This document shows, one piece after another, positions 1 to 17,500 of a stretch of DNA of 64,000 nt. Each line of letters begins with the position of its first letter. Positions within the stretch are counted from its first letter, which is position 1. The translations under genes were made by a program, and so were the position numbers. Source of the stretch: Begonia masoniana. Its lineage: Eukaryota > Streptophyta > Magnoliopsida > Cucurbitales > Begoniaceae. The DNA is taken from assembly GCA_022432975.1 (NCBI GenBank), contig CM039509.1, forward strand, positions 7,069,043 through 7,133,042, given 5' to 3'. The notes beneath the pieces were generated by a model. That model was not told the DNA's origin, did not search any database, and saw only the letters and a program-made list of their open reading frames with translations.

Positions 1-120
1 TAAAATCATAAAACATTAACCCGGGGTCTCATTTGCCATCCAGCCACAAGAATTGCACCCTGAAACCTTCCAGCAACCAAGCTTAGACATCTCATTAACT
101 TTGGAGATCCTCACCTGAAA

Positions 121-829
121 CATCATTCATAATCGTTGATCATATTCATCATTCATAATCGTTGATCATATTCATCATTCATAATCGTTGATCATATTCA
201 TCATTCATAATCGTTGATCATATTCATCATTCATAATCGTTGATCATATTCATCATTCATAATCGTTGATCATATTCATCATTCATAATCGTTGATCATA
301 TTCATCATTCATAATCGTTGATCATATTCATCATTCATAATCGTTGATCATATTCATCATTCATAATCGTTGATCATATTCATCATTCATAATCGTTGAT
401 CATATTCATCATTCATAATCGTTGATCATATTCATCATTCATAATCGTTGATCATATTCATCATTCATAATCGTTGATCATATTCATCATTCATAATCGT
501 TGATCATATTCATCATTCATAATCGTTGATCATATTCATCATTCATAATCGTTGATCATATTCATCATTCATAATCGTTGATCATATTCATCATTCATAA
601 TCGTTGATCATATTCATCATTCATAATCGTTGATCATATTCATCATTCATAATCGTTGATCATATTCATCATTCATAATCGTTGATCATATTCATCATTC
701 ATAATCGTTGATCATATTCATCATTCATAATCGTTGATCATATTCATCATTCATAATCGTTGATCATATTCATCATTCATAATCGTTGATCATATTCATC
801 ATTCATAATCGTTGATCATATTCATCATT
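121..829. repeat. 26-bp tandem array, 27 units
   Basis: The unit begins CATCATTCATAATCGT and repeats every 26 bases from 121, ending in a partial unit CATCATT at 823. All units appear identical, which is unusual for an old plant minisatellite. It fits either very recent amplification or a consensus loop. There are no spacers, so this is not a CRISPR array. Confidence 0.95.
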
Positions 830-1420
830 TAAGTTGTGTGGATTAAGAGAGGATTTGTGCCGGTAAAGGGGGTTCGACAGTGAGTTTGATCTTGGTCCCT
901 ACTGCGGGTCGTATTCATATGTCCCTCTTTTGGACTGTGACATACGCCGAACCGCCCCCAACCATCACTTAGTCCACGTTGCATAAGTTTTATCTTTTTA
1001 CTTTATTCATGAGAAAACCATGCTCTTAAAACATTTTCATATGCATAAAATAGTCAAGATGCATGTACTTGGAAATTCTTAAATCATCAAGCTACAGAAC
1101 AGAGCACTAACCAACATGAAACCTTACCATTGAACTAATCATCAACATAAATGCTAGACAGTAACATGAAGGAACTGCTAATCATCGTATGAGTTTCTAC
1201 CTAGCATCCTTTGATGTAGGGTCCTAATGACCGAGAAACCTATACATTCACTTACCTGGTCTCCTTAGCAATTTGAGCTTCTTTCTCTTCAAACTTCTTC
1301 ACCTAAAACATTTACATTGCAGTAATTAAAACAAAATTCTATTAGTTCTAATCACAAGTCATCCTAGGGTCTAATAGCTATAGTCACTCCTGAATCCTTA
1401 GTATAGTTTCTCTGTGCAGT
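830..1420. other. LTR body without a gene
   Basis: This is the non-coding part of the minus-strand LTR. It contains the GTAAGT donor-like site near 1255 and a stretch near 880-960 (read on minus) with a GTATGTCACAGTCC motif, similar in style to other LTR leaders here. No reading frame of interest is present. Confidence 0.4.
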
Positions 1421-1955
1421 TTGAAATCCAAAACCCAAAACAGACAGATTCGATTAGCGATAGTTCAGGGTTGGTTGTTTAATGTCCAAAATCGATTCGG
1501 AATGACATTACCACTTTCAGATTTTAAAATACCCTTACAATACTCAGCCATTGAAGAACCCAGAACTTCAACACATAGTAGAAAACAGAGCTTAACGACT
1601 AAAAGATAGCTACATTGTTAAACTCGTACCTCGAGCACAGAGTAGTCGAGGAGCAGCAAGGAAATCGATCGTCGAAAGAGGGATTCCCAGCTGACAGAGA
1701 GCGAGAGCTTGGGAGAGAAGAAATCGCCAAGAGTTGGAGTTGTCGGCTACAGTGGTTTAAATGAGGTTTGAATCCTTTCCTTTTTCCTTAAATACTGGTT
1801 TCAATCCTCTATTATTACAACTTTGCCATACAACCTAGTTTAGATCCACATGTAATTAATTAAGCTTGGCATAAAATCCTAAACCGTGAAGATTGAATAT
1901 TTATGACCGTTAATACAGTTAGGAAGTCACCTGGCTGAAGTTGTCGGGTGTTACA

Positions 1956-4301
<2,346 letters not shown>

Positions 4302-5224
4302 CAGTTACAAGGGGTCCATTGGAATTCTCTACCCTTTTTAGTGCAATCTGTGATGGGTGATACGATGGAGCTAAAATCCATAATAAACCTCCTATAGAAT
4401 GAGGCTGAGCTGTGGAAGCTACATACTTCCGTGATTGACTTAGAAGTAGGCTAGTCCATAATGACCTTAATCTTGTCTTCATCAGTCTCTATTCCATTCT
4501 TTGTAATGATAAATCCTAGAAAGTACACTTTATCTTGTCCAAAAGAACACTTCTTAAGATTGCCGAATAATTTGAGATTTTTAAGGGTCGTGAATAAAAT
4601 TCTTAAGTGGTCTAAGTGAGTGGAAAGGTCTGTACTGTATACTAATATATCATCAAAATACACGACAATGAACTTTCCTAAAAACTCCTTAAGTACATGG
4701 TGCATGAGATGCATGAAAGTACTAGGTTCATTAGTCAATCCAAAAGGCATGACCATCCATTTAAACAACATGTACTTAGTTTTGAAGGTTGTCTTCCATT
4801 CATCACCCTCTTTTATTGGAATTTGATGGTATCCACTCTTAAGGTCCACCTTTGAAAACATAGTTGCCTCTACAAGCTCGTCCAACATATCCTCGAGCCT
4901 TGGTAAAGGAAATCTATACTTAATCGTAATTTGGTTAATAGTTTGGCTGTCTGCACACATTCTTATTGTTCCATCCTTTTTGGGGACTAATAATGTTGGC
5001 ACGACACATGGTCTCATGGACTCACTAATATAGCCCTTGTCCATCAATTTGTGCACTTGACTTTGTAATTCCTTGGTTTTCTCGGGATTCATTCTATAAG
5101 CCGGGCGGTTTGGTAACATAGTCCCTTGTTGCAAGTTTATCTGGTGTTCTATACCATGTAAAGGCGGTAATCCTGGTGATATTTCCTCAGGGAACACATC
5201 TTGAAATTGTTTAAGCAGTTCTAG
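4302..5224 (-). pseudogene. Ty3/gypsy reverse transcriptase remnant
   Basis: This fragment corresponds to the RT that copies element RNA into cDNA. Visible in order are a DVFPEEISPGLPP entry motif, a VPKKDGTIRMC region, SKVDLKSGYHQIP, MPFGLTNEPSTFM, the catalytic YFDDILVYS box and FLGFIITKNGI, then the start of RNase H ending FQWTP. An in-frame TAG at about 4451 falls where the family has Trp (IMD-stop-PTSKS). The frame otherwise stays open to 4302, where an LTR end cuts it. The protease lies just upstream in a different frame. RNase H and integrase are missing. It belongs to a gypsy lineage I cannot name and is certainly non-functional as it stands. Confidence 0.85.
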
Positions 5225-5716
5225 ATGGGAATAGGTGTTTCTCTTATTTCCAAAACTCTATCTATAAACAAAACTAGGATAAGGGGGTCTCCCTTAAGCA
5301 TAGATGTTTCTAGAGTCCATTTGGTTAAGAAGAGACTAGATTTGTTTTTCTCTTCCTTTCTACCTGCATCGTCCCTGACTATTTGTTCAGGCGTCATGGG
5401 TGCCAGTTTAATTGATTTTCCTCCATGTTCCAAGGAATAACAGTTTGAAAATCCATCATAGTTTACCTTTCGGTCATATTGCCATGATCGGCCTAAAAAT
5501 AGGTGGCTCGCACTCATTGGCACTATGTCACAGAGAACAGAATCCTTATATTTAGTCATAGTGATCTCGATTTTTACTTGTTTGGTGACCTTCACGTTAT
5601 CCATATCATCTAACCATCTTAGTTTGTAGGGGTGGGGATGTGTACTAGTTTCTAGTCTTAATTGAGTAACCATATCCTGGAAAGCTACATTGGCACAGCT
5701 CCCTCCATCAATAATT
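5221..5716 (-). pseudogene. Ty3/gypsy aspartic protease remnant
   Basis: Retrotransposon protease region. The catalytic stretch reads IIDGGSCANVA near 5690-5716 (read on minus), followed by THPHPYKLRWLDD, KDSVLCDIVPM and the flap-like HLFLGRSWQYDR. The catalytic D-G-G instead of D-S/T-G is the form common in this group. The frame stops at 5221 while the RT frame begins upstream of that stop, so protease and RT are out of phase. A stop also lies just before the catalytic motif. The order gag, protease, RT on the minus strand is preserved. Confidence 0.75.
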
Positions 5717-5925
5717 AATTAACATACATTGTCCTTGACTAGACATTGACTGTGAAATATGTTCTCACGTTAACAGTCTTCATTTGCAGTTTGGACCCGA
5801 CGGATGACCATTAGTAGAGGTCCCTTTTATACATGTACAACTTCATCCTTCTATTCACTTTCCTTGACAACTTCTTCTTCATGCTCTTCCTTGCTAACAA
5901 TTTCTCTAGTAATATCCTTGATTAC

Positions 5926-6298
5926 CATCGCACGCCGGTACGGACACTGAGACATATAATGTCTTGATCCTAAACACTTGAAACACTTGATTTCATGTGA
6001 TTTGGGTCTGTTGGTAACTTCCCCGACACTTTTACTACTAGTATCCTTAGGAGGTCAATTACGAGAAAAAGTCTTCTTTCCCTCAACTTTAGTAGTAGTC
6101 TTGTTGGTTTCTAATGGTTTAGAGGTAAACTTGATGGTGTATTGGGCTTTTCTTTTCCTACTAAGTTGTCTTTTAACCTTTAATGCTAACTGCACCACCA
6201 TTTCCAAATGCTCTAGTGGGTGTAATTCCACTGTGTATCCAATGTCACGGTTTAGTCCTTGTATAAACTTAACCCTAACCTGTTCTTCAGGTTCTTCC
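5926..6298 (-). pseudogene. Gypsy gag fragment with zinc knuckle
   Basis: C-terminal part of a retrotransposon gag. On minus, 6298-6055 encodes EEQVRVKFIQGLNRDIGY, like the capsid end of gypsy gags, and a basic linker. Near 5987-5942 is a CCHC zinc knuckle, CFKCLGSRHYMSQC, which in the family binds element RNA. The two parts are in different frames. The N-terminal half is cut off at 6298/6299 by a plus-strand LTR start (TGTAACATCCCG). Between 5717 and 5925 the sequence is an acidic linker without a clear motif. Confidence 0.7.
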
Positions 6299-9164
<2,866 letters not shown>

Positions 9165-10329
9165 TGTAGGATCGAGATTTGTCTAAGAGGGGGGGTGAAT
9201 TAGACTTTTTAAAACTTAATTTGATAAACAATATAATTTCTCTCGATTTGGTTAAATGCTTACAGCAGACAAACAAATAAAGTAAAGAGTAAGAGAGAAA
9301 TTAACACCAGAGTTTTAACGTGGTTCGGCTCAACCCAGCCTACATCCACGCTTCAAGGTTCACCCCTTGAAGATCCTTAACCTTCTCCTCGAGATTAACC
9401 TGATCGGAATTTCGGGCTCCGATCAACTGCCTTTACACTTCAGGATTATACTTCACGGGCGATAATCCACAGCCTTTACAGATGATTTGAGTTTGTAAAA
9501 ATATAAAGCTCAGACTACAATCTCACAAAAGTGAATCTCAAGTTAGGATTGAGAGATGTAGAGAGGAATACAGAGTGTGCAATAACTTTCGCAGCTAGGG
9601 CTCAGAATTCAAATTTGGCAAAAGTTAGTCTTCGAGCCTTTTCTTCTGCTTATATACTCTGTATAAATTTGCTTCATAAAATTGAATGTTTCTTTCTTCA
9701 AAATGGAGAAAAGTTACCGTTGGGAAGCATCCGTACTGAAGCAGCTATCCGTTGCGTCTGAAATTGTTGTTCGTCGTCGCCATTAAAGGTCTGGAGTTAA
9801 TGCTGAAAACGACGTCACTGTAGCTTCGCGGCTAACTTTGAATTCTGGCGGAAGATTACCGGAAGATGTAGCTTCAAACACTTGACACGTCATCGGAATG
9901 AGTATGCTTCAAAACGTCACCAGCATAAGTGTCTGGAAGCTTCATCGGCAGGCGCAACGTGAAAATCCGTCGGCAGATGCATCGAAGTCCATCGGCATGT
10001 GCAGCTTAAAAGCTATCGGCAAGTGTAGGCGCTGAATTCCATCGGCAGACGCATCCTTAAATTTCACCGGCACAGACAATCTTCAAAGCCATCGGTAGAT
10101 GTTTCTTAAAAGCGCCATCGCAGAAGTCTCTTTAAAAACCATCGGCAGATGAACTCATGAAAATTGTCGTCTAGTGATCGGCATGAGCAAGCTTGAACGT
10201 CATCGGTGTGAGTAGCGTCAAATGCTATCGGTAGATCCATCTTGACACGTCATCGGCATCTGTCTTCAGAAACGGCTATCGGCAGAGAAAACATGTACTG
10301 ACTTGACACGTCATCGGCAGATATCTTCA
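9165..10329 (-). mobile_element. LTR-1 of the Sirevirus array, truncated
   Basis: This matches LTR-2 (19592) and LTR-3 (30629) from its TGTAGGATCGAG edge up to CATCGGCAGATATCTTCAAA. It then jumps into the env-like frame. The remaining 450 bp of LTR, the polypurine tracts and the env C-terminus are missing. The join shares TCTTCAAA between LTR and env, which suggests a microhomology deletion or a misjoin. It contains many copies of the CATCGGCAGATG motif. Confidence 0.85.
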
Positions 10330-13253
10330 AAAACAGCAGGCCTGGAAAGGGGAAGAAGCAAATCTTCAAAAACAGCAGGCCTGGAAAGGGGAAGAAGCAA
10401 ATCTTCAAAAACAGCAGGCCTGGAAAGGGGAAGAAGCAAATCTTCAAAAACAGCAGGCCTGGAAAGGGGAAGAAGCAAATCTTCAAAAACAGCAGGCCTG
10501 GAAAGGGGAAGAAGCAAATCTTCAAAAACAGCAGGCCTGGAAAGGGGAAGAAGCAAATCTTCAAAAACAGCAGGCCTGGAAAGGGGAAGAAGCAAATCTT
10601 CAAAAACAGCAGGCCTGGAAAGGGGAAGAAGCAAATCTTCAAAAACAGCAGGCCTGGAAAGGGGAAGAAGCAAATCTTCAAAAACAGCAGGCCTGGAAAG
10701 GGGAAGAAGCAAATCTTCAAAAACAGCAGGCCTGGAAAGGGGAAGAAGCAAATCTTCAAAAACAGCAGGCCTGGAAAGGGGAAGAAGCAAATCTTCAAAA
10801 ACAGCAGGCCTGGAAAGGGGAAGAAGCAAATCTTCAAAAACAGCAGGCCTGGAAAGGGGAAGAAGCAAATCTTCAAAAACAGCAGGCCTGGAAAGGGGAA
10901 GAAGCAAATCTTCAAAAACAGCAGGCCTGGAAAGGGGAAGAAGCAAATCTTCAAAAACAGCAGGCCTGGAAAGGGGAAGAAGCAAATCTTCAAAAACAGC
11001 AGGCCTGGAAAGGGGAAGAAGCAAATCTTCAAAAACAGCAGGCCTGGAAAGGGGAAGAAGCAAATCTTCAAAAACAGCAGGCCTGGAAAGGGGAAGAAGC
11101 AAATCTTCAAAAACAGCAGGCCTGGAAAGGGGAAGAAGCAAATCTTCAAAAACAGCAGGCCTGGAAAGGGGAAGAAGCAAATCTTCAAAAACAGCAGGCC
11201 TGGAAAGGGGAAGAAGCAAATCTTCAAAAACAGCAGGCCTGGAAAGGGGAAGAAGCAAATCTTCAAAAACAGCAGGCCTGGAAAGGGGAAGAAGCAAATC
11301 TTCAAAAACAGCAGGCCTGGAAAGGGGAAGAAGCAAATCTTCAAAAACAGCAGGCCTGGAAAGGGGAAGAAGCAAATCTTCAAAAACAGCAGGCCTGGAA
11401 AGGGGAAGAAGCAAATCTTCAAAAACAGCAGGCCTGGAAAGGGGAAGAAGCAAATCTTCAAAGCAGGCCTCGGGATTATTGAGACCAGAGCATGATGGTT
11501 CGGGTTCAGGCTCAGGTTCAGGTGTCAACGCGGCAATGGACAATTGGAGTTTCTCAAGTTCTCTGACAACCATTCGCCTATCACCATCAATCTTTGTAGA
11601 CAGCAGGCCAAGACCAGTATCCAGAGCAACGCCCATGTCCTGATGATTCTTATCAATTTTACTTTGGAGAGTACTGAGGGCAGTGCCAAGGTTGGTAATC
11701 GAGGCTTGCATCTCATTGTACTGAGCCTCTGTTAAGGAAAATCGCCTGTGATATGTTATGGGAGTTGCAGGAGTTGCAGGAGTTGCAGGAGTTGCAGGAG
11801 TTGCAGGAGTTGCAGGAGTTGCAGGAGTATTGGAGAGAGGTGGTTGGACTGGAACTGGAGGAGCCGTAGGTGGTAAGGAAAGAGTAGGTGGAGAGGGAGG
11901 TGCGGAAGGTTCATGGTTTGGAGATGCTGAAGGTGGTTGAGCTGGAACTGGAGGAGCCGTAGGTGGTAAGGAAAGAGTAGGTGGAGAGGGAGGTGGAGGA
12001 ACTGGAGATGGTAGAGCTGGAGGACCATGAGTGAAAATTGAAGAAATAGCTCGAATTACCGGAGAGATGGAAGGAAAAGCAGGCTGAGAAGGTAATACGA
12101 GAGAAGGTGGAGGTGAACGAGGAGGTTCAGGTAAAGGTAGGGACACAGAAGAGGGAGCAGAGGTGGCCTCTGAAATAGGTTCCAAGGAGGAGGGAGCAAT
12201 CCTACGCTTACGCACTAAAGGAGAAGGTGGGGGACTTGAATCCTGAGAATGACTGACAGTGTCATCTCCTCCTTCAGCAGTTGACTCCTCAGGCAGGATA
12301 AGCTTGCGTTTACCACGCCTGACAGGAACTGCCTTAGAAACCTTTTGCTTAGCCTTCTTCAAGGCAGGCTCTCCTTGTTCGATTCTTTTTAATCCCATCT
12401 TGTTGAGAGTGACTTGGGAGTAATAATTGGAGGGCAGAAGTCTCACAGGCTCTTCCTCCTCAGGAAGGACAACCTCAAGATGAGCAAATAACCGCATAAG
12501 AAGCAAATTATACGGTAAGGATGTAGCCTTAGAGGATACTGCTAAAATCATCCTTCGAACCACAATGTACCCAACATTGAAGGGTGTCTTGAAATAGAGA
12601 GCAAACAGAACAAATAGCTCCATTGCGCTCACCTCATCATAATGTCCACCCTTGGGAACAATATTGAAATCTATCATATGACGAAAAACTTTGGCCCTTG
12701 GGGTCAAATGTCTGCCCTTTAACTGATCAGGAGAAGAATTAGGGTCCAAAGCAATTTCCCTTAAGAACTGAAAACCATCTTCTGTTCCAAAGAAGGGTAG
12801 ATCAGGGCCAGTCACATACTTGTAGGGGCAGTTATCCAAATGAGGAGCTTTCAGAAGAGCATTTATGGACTGCGGGGTTATTTCTATGCATTTGTTATAT
12901 ACATAGCTCTTAATGGAAGAAAAATCAGAGGTAAAGCTAAGATTAGCATAAAACATCCGGATAGCTTCCGGGTAGAAGAAGGATTCGGTTTCAAACAGTC
13001 CAATTAACCCAAGATCCGTCAAGGGTTCTATAATGTCCATCCCAGCTAAAGTTTCAAAATCAATACCTTTACTGAGAATTAACGATCTGAACTGGTAATC
13101 GTCATGAAACTTTTTCTCGGCAGCTTTAGTGAGAAAGTAGAAAGATGGAAACTCATTCGCCCTTGGAATCTCACGAGGAGGGCAAGCAGAAACCTTAGCC
13201 TTTTTCTTGGCCTGAACGGAAATGGCTTGAGACGTAGAACCGGTATGCTCCAT
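10311..13253 (-). CDS. Env-like (ORF3) protein of Sirevirus unit A, C-terminus replaced
   Basis: The extra reading frame lies between pol and the 3' LTR, where Sireviruses carry their env-like gene. I chose the ATG at 13253 (MEHTGSTSQ), giving about 980 residues; the frame is open 44 codons further upstream without an ATG. Residues about 10-260 form a globular region with YPEAIRMFYANL and VSAMELFVLFAL, resembling the plant transposon-associated domain found in such proteins. A basic patch follows near 290-320, then a proline-rich, variable TPA-repeat region near 340-520, a likely coiled coil near 530-590, an E-P run, and the 13-residue repeats to the end. The natural C-terminus seen in unit B is lost and the frame ends inside LTR sequence. 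No signal peptide or membrane span is evident, so a true envelope role is unproven. Confidence 0.7.
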   Translation of the reverse strand: MEHTGSTSQAISVQAKKKAKVSACPPREIPRANEFPSFYFLTKAAEKKFHDDYQFRSLILSKGIDFETLAGMDIIEPLTDLGLIGLFETESFFYPEAIRMFYANLSFTSDFSSIKSYVYNKCIEITPQSINALLKAPHLDNCPYKYVTGPDLPFFGTEDGFQFLREIALDPNSSPDQLKGRHLTPRAKVFRHMIDFNIVPKGGHYDEVSAMELFVLFALYFKTPFNVGYIVVRRMILAVSSKATSLPYNLLLMRLFAHLEVVLPEEEEPVRLLPSNYYSQVTLNKMGLKRIEQGEPALKKAKQKVSKAVPVRRGKRKLILPEESTAEGGDDTVSHSQDSSPPPSPLVRKRRIAPSSLEPISEATSAPSSVSLPLPEPPRSPPPSLVLPSQPAFPSISPVIRAISSIFTHGPPALPSPVPPPPSPPTLSLPPTAPPVPAQPPSASPNHEPSAPPSPPTLSLPPTAPPVPVQPPLSNTPATPATPATPATPATPATPATPITYHRRFSLTEAQYNEMQASITNLGTALSTLQSKIDKNHQDMGVALDTGLGLLSTKIDGDRRMVVRELEKLQLSIAALTPEPEPEPEPSCSGLNNPEACFEDLLLPLSRPAVFEDLLLPLSRPAVFEDLLLPLSRPAVFEDLLLPLSRPAVFEDLLLPLSRPAVFEDLLLPLSRPAVFEDLLLPLSRPAVFEDLLLPLSRPAVFEDLLLPLSRPAVFEDLLLPLSRPAVFEDLLLPLSRPAVFEDLLLPLSRPAVFEDLLLPLSRPAVFEDLLLPLSRPAVFEDLLLPLSRPAVFEDLLLPLSRPAVFEDLLLPLSRPAVFEDLLLPLSRPAVFEDLLLPLSRPAVFEDLLLPLSRPAVFEDLLLPLSRPAVFEDLLLPLSRPAVFEDLLLPLSRPAVFEDLLLPLSRPAVFEDLLLPLSRPAVFEDLLLPLSRPAVFEDLLLPLSRPAVFEDLLLPLSRPAVFEDLLLPLSRPAVFEDICR
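10324..11461. repeat. 39-bp tandem array, 29 identical units
   Basis: The unit starts TCTTCAAAAACAGCAGGCCT and recurs every 39 bases from 10324 to 11455, exactly 29 periods without visible variation. On the minus strand it encodes a 13-residue repeat containing FEDLLLPLSRP within the env-like frame. The homologous place in unit B (22853-22900) has only about one and a half units. Readings in the other frames (for example SSKTAGLERGR on plus) are shadows. Confidence 0.93.
11759..11827. repeat. 9-bp microsatellite in the env-like frame
   Basis: About seven copies of TTGCAGGAG encode a Thr-Pro-Ala repeat on the minus strand. Unit B has two to three copies at the same place (near 23200), so the number varies between copies without breaking the frame. 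Confidence 0.8.
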
Positions 13254-14474
<1,221 letters not shown>

Positions 14475-14565
14475 CTTCCGATGCTTAGAGAAAAAATCAG
14501 CATCTACCGATGCATTCACAACACGGAATAGCTAACTCTTGGGAATTTTCCAAACAGAGACAGAA

Positions 14566-17500
14566 TCATTTTCTATCAATCCTAATGAGACCTAACCTTA
14601 TTCTTATATTGTTGAATGTCTTCTCATCCAAGGGCTTGGTAAAGATGTCTGCAAGTTGATCTACAGAATTGACAAACTCTAAAGAAACATCTCCTCTTTG
14701 AACATGATCTCTAATGAAATGATATCTGACATCTATATGCTTTGTTCTAGAGTGTTGAATAGGATTTTTAGAGATGTTTATGGCACTGGTGTTATCACAC
14801 CGAATAGGAATCCTGTCATAAAATAGATTATAATCTTCCAAAGTTTGCTTCATCCATAACATTTGTGCACAGCAACTGCCAGCAGCAATATATTCACTTT
14901 CAGCAGTTGATAGTGCGACAGAATTTTGTTTCTTAGAATACCAGGAAACTAGAGATTCACCAAGGAATTGACATGTTCCACTGGTGCTTTTCCTATCCAC
15001 TAGACTACCTGCATAATCAGAATCTGAGTAGCCAATCAGATCGAAAGAAGTTCCTTGATGTATTTTTCTTGACAGAAGAAAATTCCAAGATCGGATTTGG
15101 AATCGAATTTTCCTAGATTATCCTTAGTATTGAGGATGAAACATTTGCTTCCAAAGGCTCTAAAATACTTAAAGATTCTTTTGACAGCAGTTAAGTGAGA
15201 TCCTTAGGAGCAGCCTGAAATCTAGCACAGAGACACACACTGAAAAGAATATCTGGTCTGCTTGCAGTCAGATATAGCAAAGATCCAATCATACCACGAT
15301 ATTTCTTAATGTCTACACTGATTCCTTTTTCATCTTTATCCAACTTAGTAGTGGTGCTCATAGGAGTCTTGGAAGACTTAACAGATTCTAATCCGAATTT
15401 CTTAAGAAGTTCCTTGATGTATTTTTCTTGACAGAAGAAAATTCCATCAGGGGATTGACAGATCTGAAATCCTAAGAAAAACTTTAACTCCCCCATCATA
15501 CTCATTTCAAATTCACTCTTCATGAGGGAAGAAAACTCATTACACATATTGACATTAGTTGAGCCAAAAATAATGTCATCGACATAAATTTGAACCAACA
15601 GAATGTCCTTCTCCTTTTGCATGGTAAACAGAGTTGAATCGGAGTTACCCTTTTTGAAATTCCTTTCCTCAAGGAAATTCTTCAATCTGTCATACCAAGC
15701 TCTAGGAGCCTGCTTAAGTCCATACAGAGCTTTCCTAAGCTTGTACACAAGATCGGATTTGGAATCGAATTTTCCTAGATTATCCTTAGTATTGAGGATG
15801 AAACATTTGCTTCCAAAGCTCATAGGGAGTTTTCTCAAGAATAGGTCTTATGGAGACCCGATTGAGAACATAGCAAGCTGTAGCAACAGCTTCAGCCCAG
15901 AAGTATTTAGGAAGGGAATTTTCATTAAGCATAGTCCTAGCTAACTCCTGGAGAGATCTATTCTTCCTCTCAACAACACCATTTTGCTGAGGAGTCCTAG
16001 GAGAAGAGAAGTTGTGCTCAATTCCATGTTTGAGACACAAAAGTTCAAATTTCTCATTTTCGAATTCTCCACCATGATCACTACGAATAGTAACAATGGT
16101 GAGCTCCTTTTCATTTTGAACTCTTTTCCTAAAACTAGAAAAGGTTTCAAAAGTCTCATCCTTAGACTTCAGAAAAAATACCCAGGTAAATCTAGAAAAA
16201 TTCCAAGATCGGATTTGGAATCGAATTTTCCTAGATTATCCTTAGTATTGAGGATGAAACATTTGCTTCCAAAGCTCATAGGGAGTTTTCTCAAGAATAG
16301 GTCTTATGGAGACCCGATTGAGAACATAGCAAGCTGTAGCAACAGCTTCAGCCCAGAAGTATTTAGGAAGGGAATTTTCATTAAGCATGGTCCTAGCTAA
16401 CTCCTGGAGAGATCTATTCTTCCTCTCAACAACACCATTTTGCTGAGGAGTCCTAGGAGAAGAGAAGTTGTGCTCAATTCCATGTTTGAGACACAAAAGT
16501 TCAAATTTCTCATTTTCGAATTCTCCACCATGATCACTACGAATAGTAACAATGGTGAGCTCCTTTTCATTTTGAACTCTTTTCCTAAAACTAGAAAAGG
16601 TTTCAAAAGTCTCATCCTTAGACTTCAGAAAAAATACCCAGGTAAATCTAGAAAAATTCCAAGATCGGATTTGGAATCGAATTTTCCTAGATTATCCTTA
16701 GTATTGAGGATGAAACATTTGCTTCCAAAGGCTCTAAAATACTTAACAGTAGGAGTTTTGCCATTCCAAAGCTCATAGGGAGTTTTCTCAAGAATAGGTC
16801 TTATGGAGACCCGATTGAGAACATAGCAAGCTGTAGCAACAGCTTCAGCCCAGAAGTATTTAGGAAGGGAATTTTCATTAAGCATGGTCCTAGCTAACTC
16901 CTGGAGAGATCTATTCTTCCTCTCAACAACACCATTTTGCTGAGGAGTCCTAGGAGAAGAGAAGTTGTGCTCTATTCCATGTTTGAGACACAAAAGTTCA
17001 AATTTCTCATTTTCGAATTCTCCACCATGATCACTACGAATAGTAACAATGGTGAGCTCCTTTTCATTTTGAACTCTTTTCCTAAAACTAGAAAAGGTTT
17101 CAAAAGTCTCATCCTTAGACTTCAGAAAAAATACCCAGGTAAATCTAGAAAAATTCCAAGATCGGATTTGGAATCGAATTTTCCTAGATTATCCTTAGTA
17201 TTGAGGATGAAACATTTGCTTCCAAAGCTCATAGGGAGTTTTCTCAAGAATAGGTCTTATGGAGACCCGATTGAGAACATAGCAAGCTGTAGCAACAGCT
17301 TCAGCCCAGAAGTATTTAGGAAGGGAATTTTCATTAAGCATGGTCCTAGCTAACTCCTGGAGAGATCTATTCTTCCTCTCAACAACACCATTTTGCTGAG
17401 GAGTCCTAGGAGAAGAGAAGTTGTGCTCTATTCCATGTTTGAGACACAAAAGTTCAAATTTCTCATTTTCGAATTCTCCACCATGATCACTACGAATAGT

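Larger units (their letters stand above)
1..1955 (-). mobile_element. Gypsy-type LTR (minus strand), left end outside the window
   Basis: Read on the minus strand this starts at 1955 with TGTAACACCCGA, the usual start of many plant Ty3/gypsy LTRs. A leader-like stretch follows near 1760-1640, then a splice-donor-like CCAGGTAAGTG near 1255. Further left are a CCCTACATCA motif and the 26-bp tandem array at 121-829. The same order (TGTAACACCC, leader, AGGTAAGT, CCTACAcCA, tandem array) occurs in the LTRs at 51175 and 62401. No coding region belonging to it is seen. The other end is outside the window, so it could be a solo LTR or one end of an element. Confidence 0.55.

Noticed and set aside
121..829. 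CRISPR-like array
   Set aside because: Units are contiguous with no spacers, no cas genes are present, and the context is a plant LTR. The same applies to 32819-34876.
10250..11643. Long frames in other phases of the 39-bp array
   Set aside because: A 39-bp repeat is open in every frame without a stop in the unit. Only the minus frame continuous with the env-like protein is supported by homology to unit B.
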